Shown here: in pieces, positions 49,660 to 57,952 of the stretch
Position numbering within the stretch: the stretch's first letter is position 1
Layout: every line of letters begins with the position of its first letter
DNA from: an uncultured Aquimarina sp.
Lineage (GTDB): Bacteria > Bacteroidota > Bacteroidia > Flavobacteriales > Flavobacteriaceae
Reading direction: 5' to 3'
NCBI GenBank assembly: GCA_947495425.1
Contig: CANLYR010000007.1
Location: forward strand, 1 to 64,000
Length of the DNA: 64,000 bases
Notes under the pieces: model-generated
The model's database searches: none
The model's input: the letters and a program-made list of their open reading frames with translations, nothing else
Told to the model about the DNA's origin: nothing
Program-made: the position numbers and the translations under genes

Positions 49660-50478
49660 ATGTCACACAATTTATTAAAAGGTAAGAGAGGAATTATTTT
49701 TGGAGCACTTGATGAAAGTTCGATCGCCTGGAAAACTGCTGAACGCATTTTTGAAGAGGGAGGAAGTTTTGTGCTTACCAATGCTCCTGTTGCAATGCGT
49801 ATGGGGGCAATAAATACTCTTGCTGAAAAAACTAATGCTCAGGTTATACCTGCAGATGCCACTTCTTTAGAAGATTTAGAAAACCTTGTAGAAAAATCTA
49901 TGGAAATCTTAGGTGGTAAAATAGATTTTGTTTTGCACTCTATAGGAATGTCTGTCAACGTAAGAAAAGGGCGTCATTATACAGATCTTAATTATAGTTT
50001 TAGTGAAAAAGGTTGGGATGTATCTGCACTATCTTTCCATAAAACAATGCAAACATTATACAAGAAAGATGCAATGAATGAATGGGGGAGTATTGTTGCA
50101 TTAACGTATATGGCAGCACAACGCGTATTTCCTGATTATAATGATATGGCAGATAACAAAGCATATCTAGAGTCTATAGCCCGTAGTTTTGGGTATTTTT
50201 TCGGGAGAGACAAGAAAGTGAGAGTAAATACAATTTCTCAGTCCCCAACACCTACCACAGCAGGAAAAGGTGTAAAAGGATTTGATGGATTTATAGCCTA
50301 TGCAGATAAAATGTCTCCGCTTGGTAATGCAACAGCTGGCGAGTGTGCAGACTATACAGTGACTATGTTTTCAGATTTGACAAAAAAAGTAACACTTCAA
50401 AACTTATTTCATGATGGAGGGTTCTCTAATATGGGAGTAAGCCAATTGGTAATGGATACCTTTATCGATGAAAAATAA
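49660..50478 (+). CDS. fabI: enoyl-ACP reductase, FabI type
   Basis: FabI reduces enoyl-ACP with NAD(P)H in the last step of fatty-acid elongation. This 272-residue atypical short-chain dehydrogenase has the FabI-type nucleotide segment IFGALDESSIAWKTAERIFE and VLHSIGMSVNVRKGR. The catalytic region LTYMAAQRVFPDYNDMADNK carries Tyr150, Tyr160 and Lys167 in E. coli-like spacing. RVNTISQSPTPTTAGKGVKG follows the active site. Bacteroidota copies of this size are common. It is monocistronic, with a strong terminator after it. Confidence 0.92.
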   Translation: MSHNLLKGKRGIIFGALDESSIAWKTAERIFEEGGSFVLTNAPVAMRMGAINTLAEKTNAQVIPADATSLEDLENLVEKSMEILGGKIDFVLHSIGMSVNVRKGRHYTDLNYSFSEKGWDVSALSFHKTMQTLYKKDAMNEWGSIVALTYMAAQRVFPDYNDMADNKAYLESIARSFGYFFGRDKKVRVNTISQSPTPTTAGKGVKGFDGFIAYADKMSPLGNATAGECADYTVTMFSDLTKKVTLQNLFHDGGFSNMGVSQLVMDTFIDEK

Positions 50479-50497
50479 ATAATAAAGACAGTATAGG

Positions 50498-50529
50498 AAA
50501 TCCCATTCTCAATCGAAAATGGGATTTTT
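50498..50529 (+). terminator. terminator of fabI
   Basis: AAATCCCATT (50498-50507) pairs with AATGGGATTT (50518-50527), and TTTG follows. The hairpin begins 20 bases after the fabI stop. Confidence 0.9.
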
Positions 50530-50552
50530 GTATTTAAATATAGATCTAAAAT

Positions 50553-51140
50553 ATGAGTACAATGAAAGTTACTACATTGGTAACACTATTTTTAATACTT
50601 TCTTATGTTTCTAGAGGACAGGAATTGCATGAAGGGGAATTGAGATGGAGTTCTGAAAGAAAAATTACTGAGTCAGATTATAAAATTAAGGTTGGTTCAA
50701 AAATGAACACCCCGATTTTAAGTCAATTTACAATATCACATTCTGTTGGGGGTTTTGATTTTTTAAAACGAAATTTAAACCAAAAAATTGAGAATAAATT
50801 TATAGGTCAAGTTTCTTGGATTGATAGTACTCAAGTAAAAAATATTTCAAGATATATAGAATATCAACAGCTACTTTTTGATGTATCTGAAGTGTATGCT
50901 CGAAAATTCAGAAAACAAGTTTTGAAAAATAAAGCAAAGCTAAAAAAAGGTTTTAGTATTGTAAGCGAAATTAATAATGCTATAATGTCTGAGTTTGCAG
51001 AAGCTCGTTTAGAAATTGAAAGAAACACTGAAGGAGGTAACAATATTGAAAAATTACAAGAATGCAAAGATGATATATTGAAACAACTTTCAGAATTGAA
51101 AGAGTTTAGTTTTGAAAATAAGAAAAAAATAAGATTATAA
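50553..51140 (+). CDS. DUF922-like exported protein with lost metal-binding motif
   Basis: A 195-residue protein with a signal peptide (about 1-22, ending SRGQ). ELRWSSERKITESDYK follows, as in DUF922-type putative zinc proteases. Where those carry HEQxHFDxxExYARKxRK, this has YQQLLFDVSEVYARKFRK (about residues 109-126). Both zinc histidines and the catalytic glutamate are replaced, but the flanking residues remain. The C terminus is charged and helical. I read it as a catalytically dead relative (pseudo-zincin), perhaps a binding protein. An unrelated origin is possible. The start may be the ATG at 50553 or 50562. Confidence 0.65.
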   Translation: MSTMKVTTLVTLFLILSYVSRGQELHEGELRWSSERKITESDYKIKVGSKMNTPILSQFTISHSVGGFDFLKRNLNQKIENKFIGQVSWIDSTQVKNISRYIEYQQLLFDVSEVYARKFRKQVLKNKAKLKKGFSIVSEINNAIMSEFAEARLEIERNTEGGNNIEKLQECKDDILKQLSELKEFSFENKKKIRL

Positions 51141-51204
51141 TCAATCTTAATCTTAAGGAAATAGAGTTTAACTCAATGGAAATTTGATAATTTTATAATG
51201 AATC

Positions 51205-52224
51205 ATGATCAGAAAAGGTGTAAACATATATTTTTCTTTCATTGTACCGGTGTACAATAGACCCAATGAGATAGATGAACTACTCGAGAGTATGGTGGCT
51301 ATGGAGTACGCTGAAGCATATGAAATTGTGATTGTAGAAGACGGATCATCAGATACATCAGCACATTGTATTGAAGCGTATAAAGATAAATTATCAATAA
51401 GCTACTATCAAAAACCAAATACAGGACCTGGAGATTCTCGTAATTACGGAATGCGTAAAGCAAAAGGAGATTATTTTATCATTCTGGACAGCGATGTGAT
51501 CTTGCCAAAAAATTACCTTGAAGAGGTTGCTGGTTTTTTATCAAAAAACTTTGTCCATTGTTATGGAGGTCCAGATGATGCTCATAAAAGTTTTACTAAT
51601 CTACAAAAAGCGATAAGTTTTAGCATGACATCGTATCTTACCACAGGGGGGATTCGTGGTCGTAAAAATACTTTGGGAAAATTTCAACCACGTAGTTTTA
51701 ATATGGGGCTGTCAAAAGAAGCATTCCAGGCTTCAGGAGGCTTTGGTAATATACACCCGGGCGAAGACCCTGACCTTACGATACGATTATGGGGGTTGGG
51801 ATACGATACTGCACTGATTTCGGATGCAAGAGTGTATCATAAAAGAAGGATTTCCTGGGAAAAATTTTATATTCAGGTCAATAAATTTGGGTTAGTACGA
51901 CCTATTTTGAATCTATGGCATCCCGAAACAGCAAAGCTTACCTATTGGTTTCCTGTTTTATTTCTTTTGTATGTAGTCTTTTCGGTGATATCAGCTTTTT
52001 TTGGATGGTGGTATTTTGGTGCTTTTTTAGGGGTGTATTTTATCTTTATATTTCTTGGAGCAACCTTTGCATATAAAAATTTAGTGATAGGGTTTCAATC
52101 GATTTTGGCAGTTTTGATACAATTTTATGGATACGGAAAAGGATTCTTAAAATCTTATTATTATATTCATCTACTCAAAAAAGCCCCTGAGAAGCAATTT
52201 AAAACATTGTTTTTCTCTAAATAG
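51205..52224 (+). CDS. glycosyltransferase family 2 with C-terminal membrane segments
   Basis: This 339-residue protein has a GT-A fold glycosyltransferase domain: SFIVPVYNRPNEIDELLESM (about 11-30), IVIVEDGSSDTSAHCIEAYK, and the DxD-like FIILDSDVILPKNY. GEDPDLTIRLWGLGYDTALI precedes two or three C-terminal membrane helices (about 245-310). It transfers a sugar from a nucleotide donor on the inner face of the membrane. Acceptor unknown. Its end touches the YbbR gene, and coaE and the sensor kinase follow on the same strand. Confidence 0.92.
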   Translation: MIRKGVNIYFSFIVPVYNRPNEIDELLESMVAMEYAEAYEIVIVEDGSSDTSAHCIEAYKDKLSISYYQKPNTGPGDSRNYGMRKAKGDYFIILDSDVILPKNYLEEVAGFLSKNFVHCYGGPDDAHKSFTNLQKAISFSMTSYLTTGGIRGRKNTLGKFQPRSFNMGLSKEAFQASGGFGNIHPGEDPDLTIRLWGLGYDTALISDARVYHKRRISWEKFYIQVNKFGLVRPILNLWHPETAKLTYWFPVLFLLYVVFSVISAFFGWWYFGAFLGVYFIFIFLGATFAYKNLVIGFQSILAVLIQFYGYGKGFLKSYYYIHLLKKAPEKQFKTLFFSK

Positions 52225-52229
52225 TGATT

Positions 52230-53189
52230 ATGACTAGTAGAATAAAAAACAAATTTTCCTTCAAAAAAAATAATGCAAAAGTCTTTTTGTTTTTTCTGAT
52301 ATTCACCTCAATGCTTTGGTTGTTAATACAATTTTCTAAAAATTATACAAAAGAGGTAGAAGTAGGAGTACACTATACGAACCTACCTCAGGATAAGATT
52401 TTTAACGATGAGAGCGATCAAACATTAAGAATGGTACTTAATGGAAATGGTTTTCGATTGATGAATCATGATTGGAAAAAGCCAATATTGCAGTTTAATG
52501 TTGATGACGCAGTTTATAGTAGTGATGATCAATATTACTTTCATATTGATAAAGAGTCTGCAATATTAAAGAAAAAATTGGATTTTGAAGGCCGAGTGCT
52601 GTCTATACATAAAGATACATTGCGACTGAAGCTTGATGTGAATTTAGAGAAAAAAATCCCGATACGAATAAAACAAGACATTCTGTATGCAATAGGGTAT
52701 GGTAGCGACAAAGGATTAGTGGCTTCACCTGATTCGGTAATAATTAGTGGTCCTTCAAAAATTATAGATACTATTCAATTTATAGATACAGAACCAATAC
52801 GTCTAGAAGGGCTCAACGTAGATTATACATCAGCATTAGATATAGACACGCAAGAGTTGCCTAATACAGTTAATATAGTTCCTAAAGAAATAGAAGCTAA
52901 TATTTTGGTGAGTAAGTTCACCGAAGGCAGTCAAAAGATTGCTATAACCGTAAATAATATTCCTGAAGGAGTGGAAATTAAGATTTTCCCTAAAGAAATC
53001 ACAGTGGTGTATAGAGTAGGATTGGATATGTACAATGAAATCAGTCCTAGAGATTTTATGGTAACCGCTGATTATGCTAAAGCTTCAGAAGAGAGTTCCT
53101 ATATGACATTGGAACTTACTGATAAACCAACGTCTATTCATGATGTGCGTTTGCAGGAAAAACAGGTTCAATTTGTGGTTTTAAAATAA
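52230..53189 (+). CDS. YbbR/CdaR-like membrane-anchored protein
   Basis: 319 residues from the ATG at 52230 (a GTG at 52224 would add two). One N-terminal membrane helix (about 18-37, KVFLFFLIFTSMLWLLIQFS) is followed by extracytoplasmic YbbR-type beta domains. These carry typical phrases such as GLVASPDSVIISGPSKIIDT and VNNIPEGVEIKIFPKEITVV. In Firmicutes CdaR regulates the c-di-AMP cyclase CdaA; no cdaA-like gene is visible here. In Bacteroidota this gene commonly precedes coaE, as here with a 5-base gap. Function in this phylum uncertain. Confidence 0.82.
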   Translation: MTSRIKNKFSFKKNNAKVFLFFLIFTSMLWLLIQFSKNYTKEVEVGVHYTNLPQDKIFNDESDQTLRMVLNGNGFRLMNHDWKKPILQFNVDDAVYSSDDQYYFHIDKESAILKKKLDFEGRVLSIHKDTLRLKLDVNLEKKIPIRIKQDILYAIGYGSDKGLVASPDSVIISGPSKIIDTIQFIDTEPIRLEGLNVDYTSALDIDTQELPNTVNIVPKEIEANILVSKFTEGSQKIAITVNNIPEGVEIKIFPKEITVVYRVGLDMYNEISPRDFMVTADYAKASEESSYMTLELTDKPTSIHDVRLQEKQVQFVVLK

Positions 53190-53194
53190 AGCAT

Positions 53195-53773
53195 ATGAAA
53201 GTAGTTGGACTTACCGGAGGCATAGGAAGTGGGAAATCTACCATAGCAAGAATGTTTCAAAATTTGGGAGTTTCGATATATGTAGCCGATGATGAAGCAA
53301 AAAAGCTGATGAATACAGATGAATCCATCAAACGGCGGATTATTGAACTGCTAGGTAACGATTCTTATGTAGATGATCAATTAAACAGAACATTTATAGC
53401 AACTATAGTTTACAATGATAAGACCAAGCTAGATCAATTAAATGCTATTGTTCATCCGGCAGTGGCTCATCATTTTGATGTCTGGAAAAATAAGCAAAAG
53501 GGAGATTATGTCATCAAAGAAGTGGCGATTCTTTTTGAGAACGACGGTCAAAAACAATGTGATTTCACTATTTTGGTAACCGCACCTTTAGAAGATCGAA
53601 TAGAGAGAGTATTAATAAGAGATCAAACCACAAGAGACCAGATATACTCTAGAATCAATAACCAGTGGGATGATACTCAAAAAATTCCGTTAGCTGATTT
53701 TGTTATACATAATATTGATTTAGAAGAAACTGAGAATCAAGTATATGAAATTCATAAAAAAATATCCTCATAA
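53195..53773 (+). CDS. coaE: dephospho-CoA kinase
   Basis: CoaE phosphorylates the 3'-hydroxyl of dephospho-CoA, the last step of coenzyme A synthesis. This 192-residue P-loop kinase has VVGLTGGIGSGKSTIARMF (Walker A, about 3-21), the YVADDEAKKLM segment, and the lid/CoA region ILVTAPLEDRIERVLIRDQT. Length is normal. It starts 5 bases after the YbbR gene and precedes a two-component pair by 84 bases. Confidence 0.95.
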   Translation: MKVVGLTGGIGSGKSTIARMFQNLGVSIYVADDEAKKLMNTDESIKRRIIELLGNDSYVDDQLNRTFIATIVYNDKTKLDQLNAIVHPAVAHHFDVWKNKQKGDYVIKEVAILFENDGQKQCDFTILVTAPLEDRIERVLIRDQTTRDQIYSRINNQWDDTQKIPLADFVIHNIDLEETENQVYEIHKKISS

Positions 53774-53845
53774 GGGTATTATGCTACCAATCTTTCATTT
53801 TGTTAACATTTGGTTAAACCGTAAAGTAGCTAAATGTTAAAGTCT

Positions 53846-53853
53846 TACTTTTG
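53846..53853 (+). promoter_or_regulatory. -7 element directly before the sensor kinase
   Basis: TACTTTTG matches TAnnTTTG and ends only four bases before the kinase ATG (53858). If used, the transcript would have almost no leader. No TTG at the usual spacing is present, so the support is moderate. Confidence 0.4.
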
Positions 53854-53857
53854 ATTT

Positions 53858-55417
53858 ATGAACAAAAGGTTATTCGTATTGCTGATAATCCTAATGAGTT
53901 TGTCGTTAATCGGGATTATTTTCGTTCAGGGATATTGGATTAACAACACCGTTGAGAATAATGAAGAGCAATTTTCTTTTAATGCGAAACAAATTCTGAT
54001 ATCAGTCTCCAATAGGATTCAGTATAGAGAATTTGAAGAAATGTTCTTCCCTTTTCAGGAAATTCTTGATAGCATTGAAGAGCCAGATAACAAAACAATA
54101 CGGCAACTTTTAGATATTAGTATTGATAACACAACAAGGTCATTTGCATATGCCAATGGTATATTAGAAGAGGATTATAAGTTATTTTCTTCTTTCATAA
54201 ATTTTAATATTGATACTGTAAAGTTAAAAAATATTTTAGATCGAAATCTTGAGAGCTCGATACAGGACAAAGAGGTTAATAAACAAAGTTCTAAATCAAA
54301 ACTGCAAAGAATTAGAGGGTTAACAGACCTTCAGAGGAAAGATTATGAAACAGTAATACAAGAAATTGCCAGTTTTATACCTATTCACCGCAGAGTGCAG
54401 AAAAAAGAAATAGAACATGTATTAAGAAAAGAACTTGAAGAAAGAGATATAAAAGTAGATTTTGAATATGCAATTTATAGTAATGCTTTAGCAACAAAAG
54501 TACGTTCTAATGATTTTAGTTTAGATTACCCAACAACATATGCCATACCGCTTTTTGTTGATGATGAAGGAGTGAGTGAATATCAGTTGTATGTTAATTT
54601 TACGGGAAAAAAACAATATGTGCTTTCTACAATTAAAGGAATGGCCATATTGTCTATAATTTTTACATTAATTATAGTTGTTGCTTATTCTAGTGCATTA
54701 TCTCAACTTATGCAACAACGACAAATATCACAGATCAAAACGGATTTTATCAATAATATGACGCATGAGCTCAAGACGCCAATAGCTACTATTAATCTGG
54801 CATTGGATTCTATTAAAAATCCGAAAATAGCGAATGATCCTGAAAAGGTGAAACGTTATATGCGTATGATAAGAGAAGAAAACAAGCGAATGCATGCACA
54901 GGTAGAAAATGTACTCAGAATTTCTCAATTAGAGAAAAATGAACTCAATATAAAGAAAGAACCATTAGTGTTGCATGATATTATTGAAGATGCAGTGATT
55001 CATGTATCTTTGATTATTGAAGATAGAAAAGGATATGTAAAAACTCATTTAGGAGCGCTCAAAAATGAAATTTTAGCCAATGATAGTCATATGACTAATG
55101 TGGTGGTTAATATTTTGGATAATGCAATAAAGTATTCAGAACAAGAACCTAAAATTGATGTGTATACCGAAAATGTAAAGAACAGTATTGTTCTAAAAAT
55201 TCGTGACCAAGGATTAGGAATGAGTAAAATTGCGCAGAAAAAGATTTTTGAGAAATTCTTTAGAGAACACACCGGAGATCTTCACAACGTAAAAGGACAC
55301 GGTTTAGGACTAACATACGTAAAAAGAATTATTGACGACCACCATGGTCAGATATGGGTGGAGAGTGAAAGGGGAAAAGGCTCCACATTTATAATTAAAT
55401 TACCGTTAATATCTTAA
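53858..55417 (+). CDS. membrane sensor histidine kinase
   Basis: This 519-residue protein has two membrane helices (about 5-26 and 259-281) that bracket a periplasmic sensor region. The dimerisation domain has an H-box with His303 (INNMTHELKTPIATINLALD). The ATPase domain carries the N-box VVVNILDNAIKYSEQEPKID, the G1 box LKIRDQGLGMSKIAQKKIFE and the G2 box KGHGLGLTYVKRIIDDHHG. It phosphorylates the response regulator encoded 3 bases downstream. The sensed signal is unknown; the sensor region resembles no named input domain. Related Bacteroidota pairs (RprX/RprY type) lie near coaE. Confidence 0.93.
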   Translation: MNKRLFVLLIILMSLSLIGIIFVQGYWINNTVENNEEQFSFNAKQILISVSNRIQYREFEEMFFPFQEILDSIEEPDNKTIRQLLDISIDNTTRSFAYANGILEEDYKLFSSFINFNIDTVKLKNILDRNLESSIQDKEVNKQSSKSKLQRIRGLTDLQRKDYETVIQEIASFIPIHRRVQKKEIEHVLRKELEERDIKVDFEYAIYSNALATKVRSNDFSLDYPTTYAIPLFVDDEGVSEYQLYVNFTGKKQYVLSTIKGMAILSIIFTLIIVVAYSSALSQLMQQRQISQIKTDFINNMTHELKTPIATINLALDSIKNPKIANDPEKVKRYMRMIREENKRMHAQVENVLRISQLEKNELNIKKEPLVLHDIIEDAVIHVSLIIEDRKGYVKTHLGALKNEILANDSHMTNVVVNILDNAIKYSEQEPKIDVYTENVKNSIVLKIRDQGLGMSKIAQKKIFEKFFREHTGDLHNVKGHGLGLTYVKRIIDDHHGQIWVESERGKGSTFIIKLPLIS

Positions 55418-55420
55418 AAT

Positions 55421-56134
55421 ATGGAAACAGAAAACAAAAAGATTTTGCTTGTAGAGGATGATCCAAACTTTGGAACAGTATTAAAAGATTATCTAGTTAT
55501 GAATGATTATGATGTTGTACATGCTAAAAATGGTATGGAAGGCTTCGAAAAATTCAAGAAAGATGATTATGATATGTGTATTCTCGATGTAATGATGCCT
55601 TATAAAGACGGATTTACCTTAGCAAAAGAAATTAGAGAAAAAAATGAAGAAATACCTATCATTTTCTTAACTGCAAAAGCCATGAAAGAAGATGTGTTAA
55701 AAGGATACAAAGTAGGAGCAGATGACTACCTGAATAAACCTTTTGATAGCGAAGTGTTGCTTATGAAAATACAGGCTATCATGCAGCGCAAGAACACAGA
55801 ATCAGTTGCAGATAGTAAGCAATTTGAGTTTAAAGTAGGAGGTTTTCATCTTAATTCTAAGCTTCGTTTTTTAACCTATAAAGAAGAAGATCCAATCAAG
55901 CTTTCACCAAAAGAGAATGAATTACTACGTTTATTAGCACTTCATCTCAATGATTTAATGCCTAGAGAATTAGCATTAACAAAAATTTGGAGAGATGATA
56001 ATTATTTTACCTCTCGTAGCATGGATGTATATATAGCCAAACTTAGAAAATATCTAAAAAAGGATGAAAACGTAGAAATCCTCAACATTCACGGAGAAGG
56101 ATTTAGACTTGTAGTGCGAGGCGAAGAGTCTTAA
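55421..56134 (+). CDS. OmpR-family response regulator
   Basis: 237 residues: the receiver domain (about 5-120) has EDDPNFG, phospho-acceptor Asp56 in CILDVMMPYKDGF and KAMKEDVLKGYKVGADDYLN followed by KPFD. The winged-helix DNA-binding domain (about 135-233) contains IKLSPKENELLRLLALHLND and RSMDVYIAKLRKYLKKD. It acts as the partner of the upstream kinase; the 3-base gap implies coupled expression. Target genes unknown; it resembles RprY-type regulators of Bacteroidota. Confidence 0.94.
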   Translation: METENKKILLVEDDPNFGTVLKDYLVMNDYDVVHAKNGMEGFEKFKKDDYDMCILDVMMPYKDGFTLAKEIREKNEEIPIIFLTAKAMKEDVLKGYKVGADDYLNKPFDSEVLLMKIQAIMQRKNTESVADSKQFEFKVGGFHLNSKLRFLTYKEEDPIKLSPKENELLRLLALHLNDLMPRELALTKIWRDDNYFTSRSMDVYIAKLRKYLKKDENVEILNIHGEGFRLVVRGEES

Positions 56135-56161
56135 CAAAAATATTACGGTAACTAACCTGAG

Positions 56162-56195
56162 AAAATCACTGTATATTTTACAGTGATTTTTTTTT
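56162..56195. terminator. bidirectional terminator between the regulator and miaA
   Basis: AAAATCACTGTA (56162-56173) is the inverse of TACAGTGATTTT (56179-56190), followed by T5. It lies 28 bases after the response regulator and overlaps the miaA stop on the other strand, so it can serve both convergent units. Confidence 0.88.
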
Positions 56196-57083
56196 GATGT
56201 GCGTTGCTATTGTTGTTAAATCTGATGTATAGTCAAACCATGTTGTTTCGAGATCTTTTTTGAACCAGGTAAGCTGTCTTTTTGCAAAGCGTCTGGTGTT
56301 TTTTTTAATCTCTAAAATTGCAAAATTAAGATCCCATATCGTATCCAGATAGTTAAATATTTCTTTGTATCCTACTGTATTTAATGCATTTAGAGATTTG
56401 TAGGCATAGAGGTTCTTTACTTCGTCAATCAGCCCTTCTTTTATCATTAATTCTACTCTTTTATTTATTCTGTCGTATATAATTGGCCTTTCTGCTGTGA
56501 TTCCTATCTTAATGCTATTAAAAGGTCTTGTTTTTTTTTCTGTATTCAAAAACGAAGAATACGGTTTGCCACTGCCAATACATACCTCTAAAGCTCTCAT
56601 TACTCTATGTGTGTTTTGAAGATCTATTTTTTCATAATGGATCGGGTCCAAAACTTTTAATTGTTGTTGTAAATTTTCGATACCATAAGTTGCATATTCT
56701 TCTTGAAGTTTTTTCCTGATATCAGGATCAACTTCAGGGAAATTATCTAATCCTTTGGTAATGGCGTCTATATACAGTCCAGAGCCACCTACTAAAATGA
56801 TATAGTTGTTATGCTTAAAAAGCGCATCAATTTTATGTAGAGCATCTTTTTCAAAATCTCCTACAGTATATGTTTCTTGGATGCTTTTATGTTGAATACA
56901 ATGGTGTGTAGCTTGCTTTAATTCATCTGCCGTAGGAGCTGCAGTACCAATGCTCATCTCTTTATAAAACTGCCTACTATCTGCAGAAATGATTTCACAG
57001 TCAAAGTATTTAGCCAGCTGAATACTTATCCTGGTTTTACCAATTGCAGTCGGCCCTGTGATGACGATAAGATTTTTATTCAT
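56178..57083 (-). CDS. miaA: tRNA dimethylallyltransferase
   Basis: MiaA transfers a dimethylallyl group to N6 of A37 in UNN-reading tRNAs. From the ATG at 57081-57083 it is 301 residues, starting MNKNLIVITGPTAIGKTRIS (P-loop). It keeps ISADSRQFYKEMSIGTAAPT and the TNxxR-like YKSLNALNTVGYKEIFNYLD. KKNTRRFAKRQLTWFKKD is the typical C-terminal motif. An earlier in-frame ATG (57101) lies within the upstream gene and adds six residues. It overlaps the channel gene by 8 bases. Confidence 0.95.
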   Translation of the reverse strand: MNKNLIVITGPTAIGKTRISIQLAKYFDCEIISADSRQFYKEMSIGTAAPTADELKQATHHCIQHKSIQETYTVGDFEKDALHKIDALFKHNNYIILVGGSGLYIDAITKGLDNFPEVDPDIRKKLQEEYATYGIENLQQQLKVLDPIHYEKIDLQNTHRVMRALEVCIGSGKPYSSFLNTEKKTRPFNSIKIGITAERPIIYDRINKRVELMIKEGLIDEVKNLYAYKSLNALNTVGYKEIFNYLDTIWDLNFAILEIKKNTRRFAKRQLTWFKKDLETTWFDYTSDLTTIATHIKKKSL

Positions 57084-57912
57084 TAAATAAGTCTTCTCCA
57101 CATTTATGGCAGAATTTTGCTCCGTCTCTATGATCAGCCGTATGGCAGTTGGAGCATATCTGTGTATTTAGATTAATTTTTTTTGGTTTTTCTTCTGCAG
57201 CATACTGCGCAGAAACAATACCTGTAGGAACTGCAATTATACCATACCCTACAACCATTATCAATGCGGCAAAAAGTTGCCCTAATGGTGTTGCAGGTGC
57301 AATATCACCGTATCCAACCGTAGTCATGGTTACAATACACCAATATACACTGATTGGAATACTTTTAAAACCACTCTCTTCTCCTTCAATTAAATACATT
57401 AACGTTCCCATGATGATACAAAGGACCACCACTGCAAATAGAAACACGAGTATTTTTGCGCCACTATCGCGTATTGCTCTTGCTAATTTATTAGACTCTC
57501 CTATATATCTTGAAATCTTTAATATTCTAAAAACTCGTAGTAGTCTTAATGCTCTTACAGCAAGTAGAGCACTGGTCCCTGTGATAAAAAAAGATAAATA
57601 AAGCGGAAGCGTGGATAGTAAGTCAAGGATTCCATAAAAACTGAAGATATATCTCGACGGTTTTTTTATTGCTATAATACGAGCGATATATTCAATGGTA
57701 AAGAATATTGTAATTACCCATTCTCCGTAATATAAAAATGTGTAAATATCAATGGGTAATCCTTTGACACTTTCTAGCATTACAAAAATGATGCTCAAAA
57801 CGATAAGTACCAATAGTATTACATCAAATGTTTTACCAATAGGAGTATCTGCCTCATAGATAATATCGTGTAATTGATCTTTCCAGGTTTTGTTTGATGA
57901 ATTGTCGTTCAA
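57076..57912 (-). CDS. Kv-type ion channel with a C-terminal zinc ribbon
   Basis: This 278-residue protein has six membrane helices. A voltage-sensor-like S4 (RALRLLRVFRILKISRYIGE, about 118-137) is followed by the pore with the selectivity filter TMTTVGYGDIAP (about 194-205). S6 is GQLFAALIMVVGYGIIAVPT. After a short linker it ends in a zinc ribbon, CSNCHTADHRDGAKFCHKCG (about 253-272), with two CxxC pairs. The channel part is normal for prokaryotic Kv-type proteins; the ribbon is less common and may gate or localise the channel. It overlaps miaA by 8 bases, so the two are coupled. Confidence 0.9.
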   Translation of the reverse strand: MNDNSSNKTWKDQLHDIIYEADTPIGKTFDVILLVLIVLSIIFVMLESVKGLPIDIYTFLYYGEWVITIFFTIEYIARIIAIKKPSRYIFSFYGILDLLSTLPLYLSFFITGTSALLAVRALRLLRVFRILKISRYIGESNKLARAIRDSGAKILVFLFAVVVLCIIMGTLMYLIEGEESGFKSIPISVYWCIVTMTTVGYGDIAPATPLGQLFAALIMVVGYGIIAVPTGIVSAQYAAEEKPKKINLNTQICSNCHTADHRDGAKFCHKCGEDLFNE

Positions 57913-57952
57913 CGGTTTTGATTTTGAATAAAAATACTAAAACTCTTAGAGA

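Noticed and set aside
51205..53773. Polysaccharide or antibiotic biosynthesis cluster around the glycosyltransferase
   Set aside because: It is a single GT2 gene next to housekeeping genes (YbbR, coaE); no polymerase, flippase or modifying enzymes are present.
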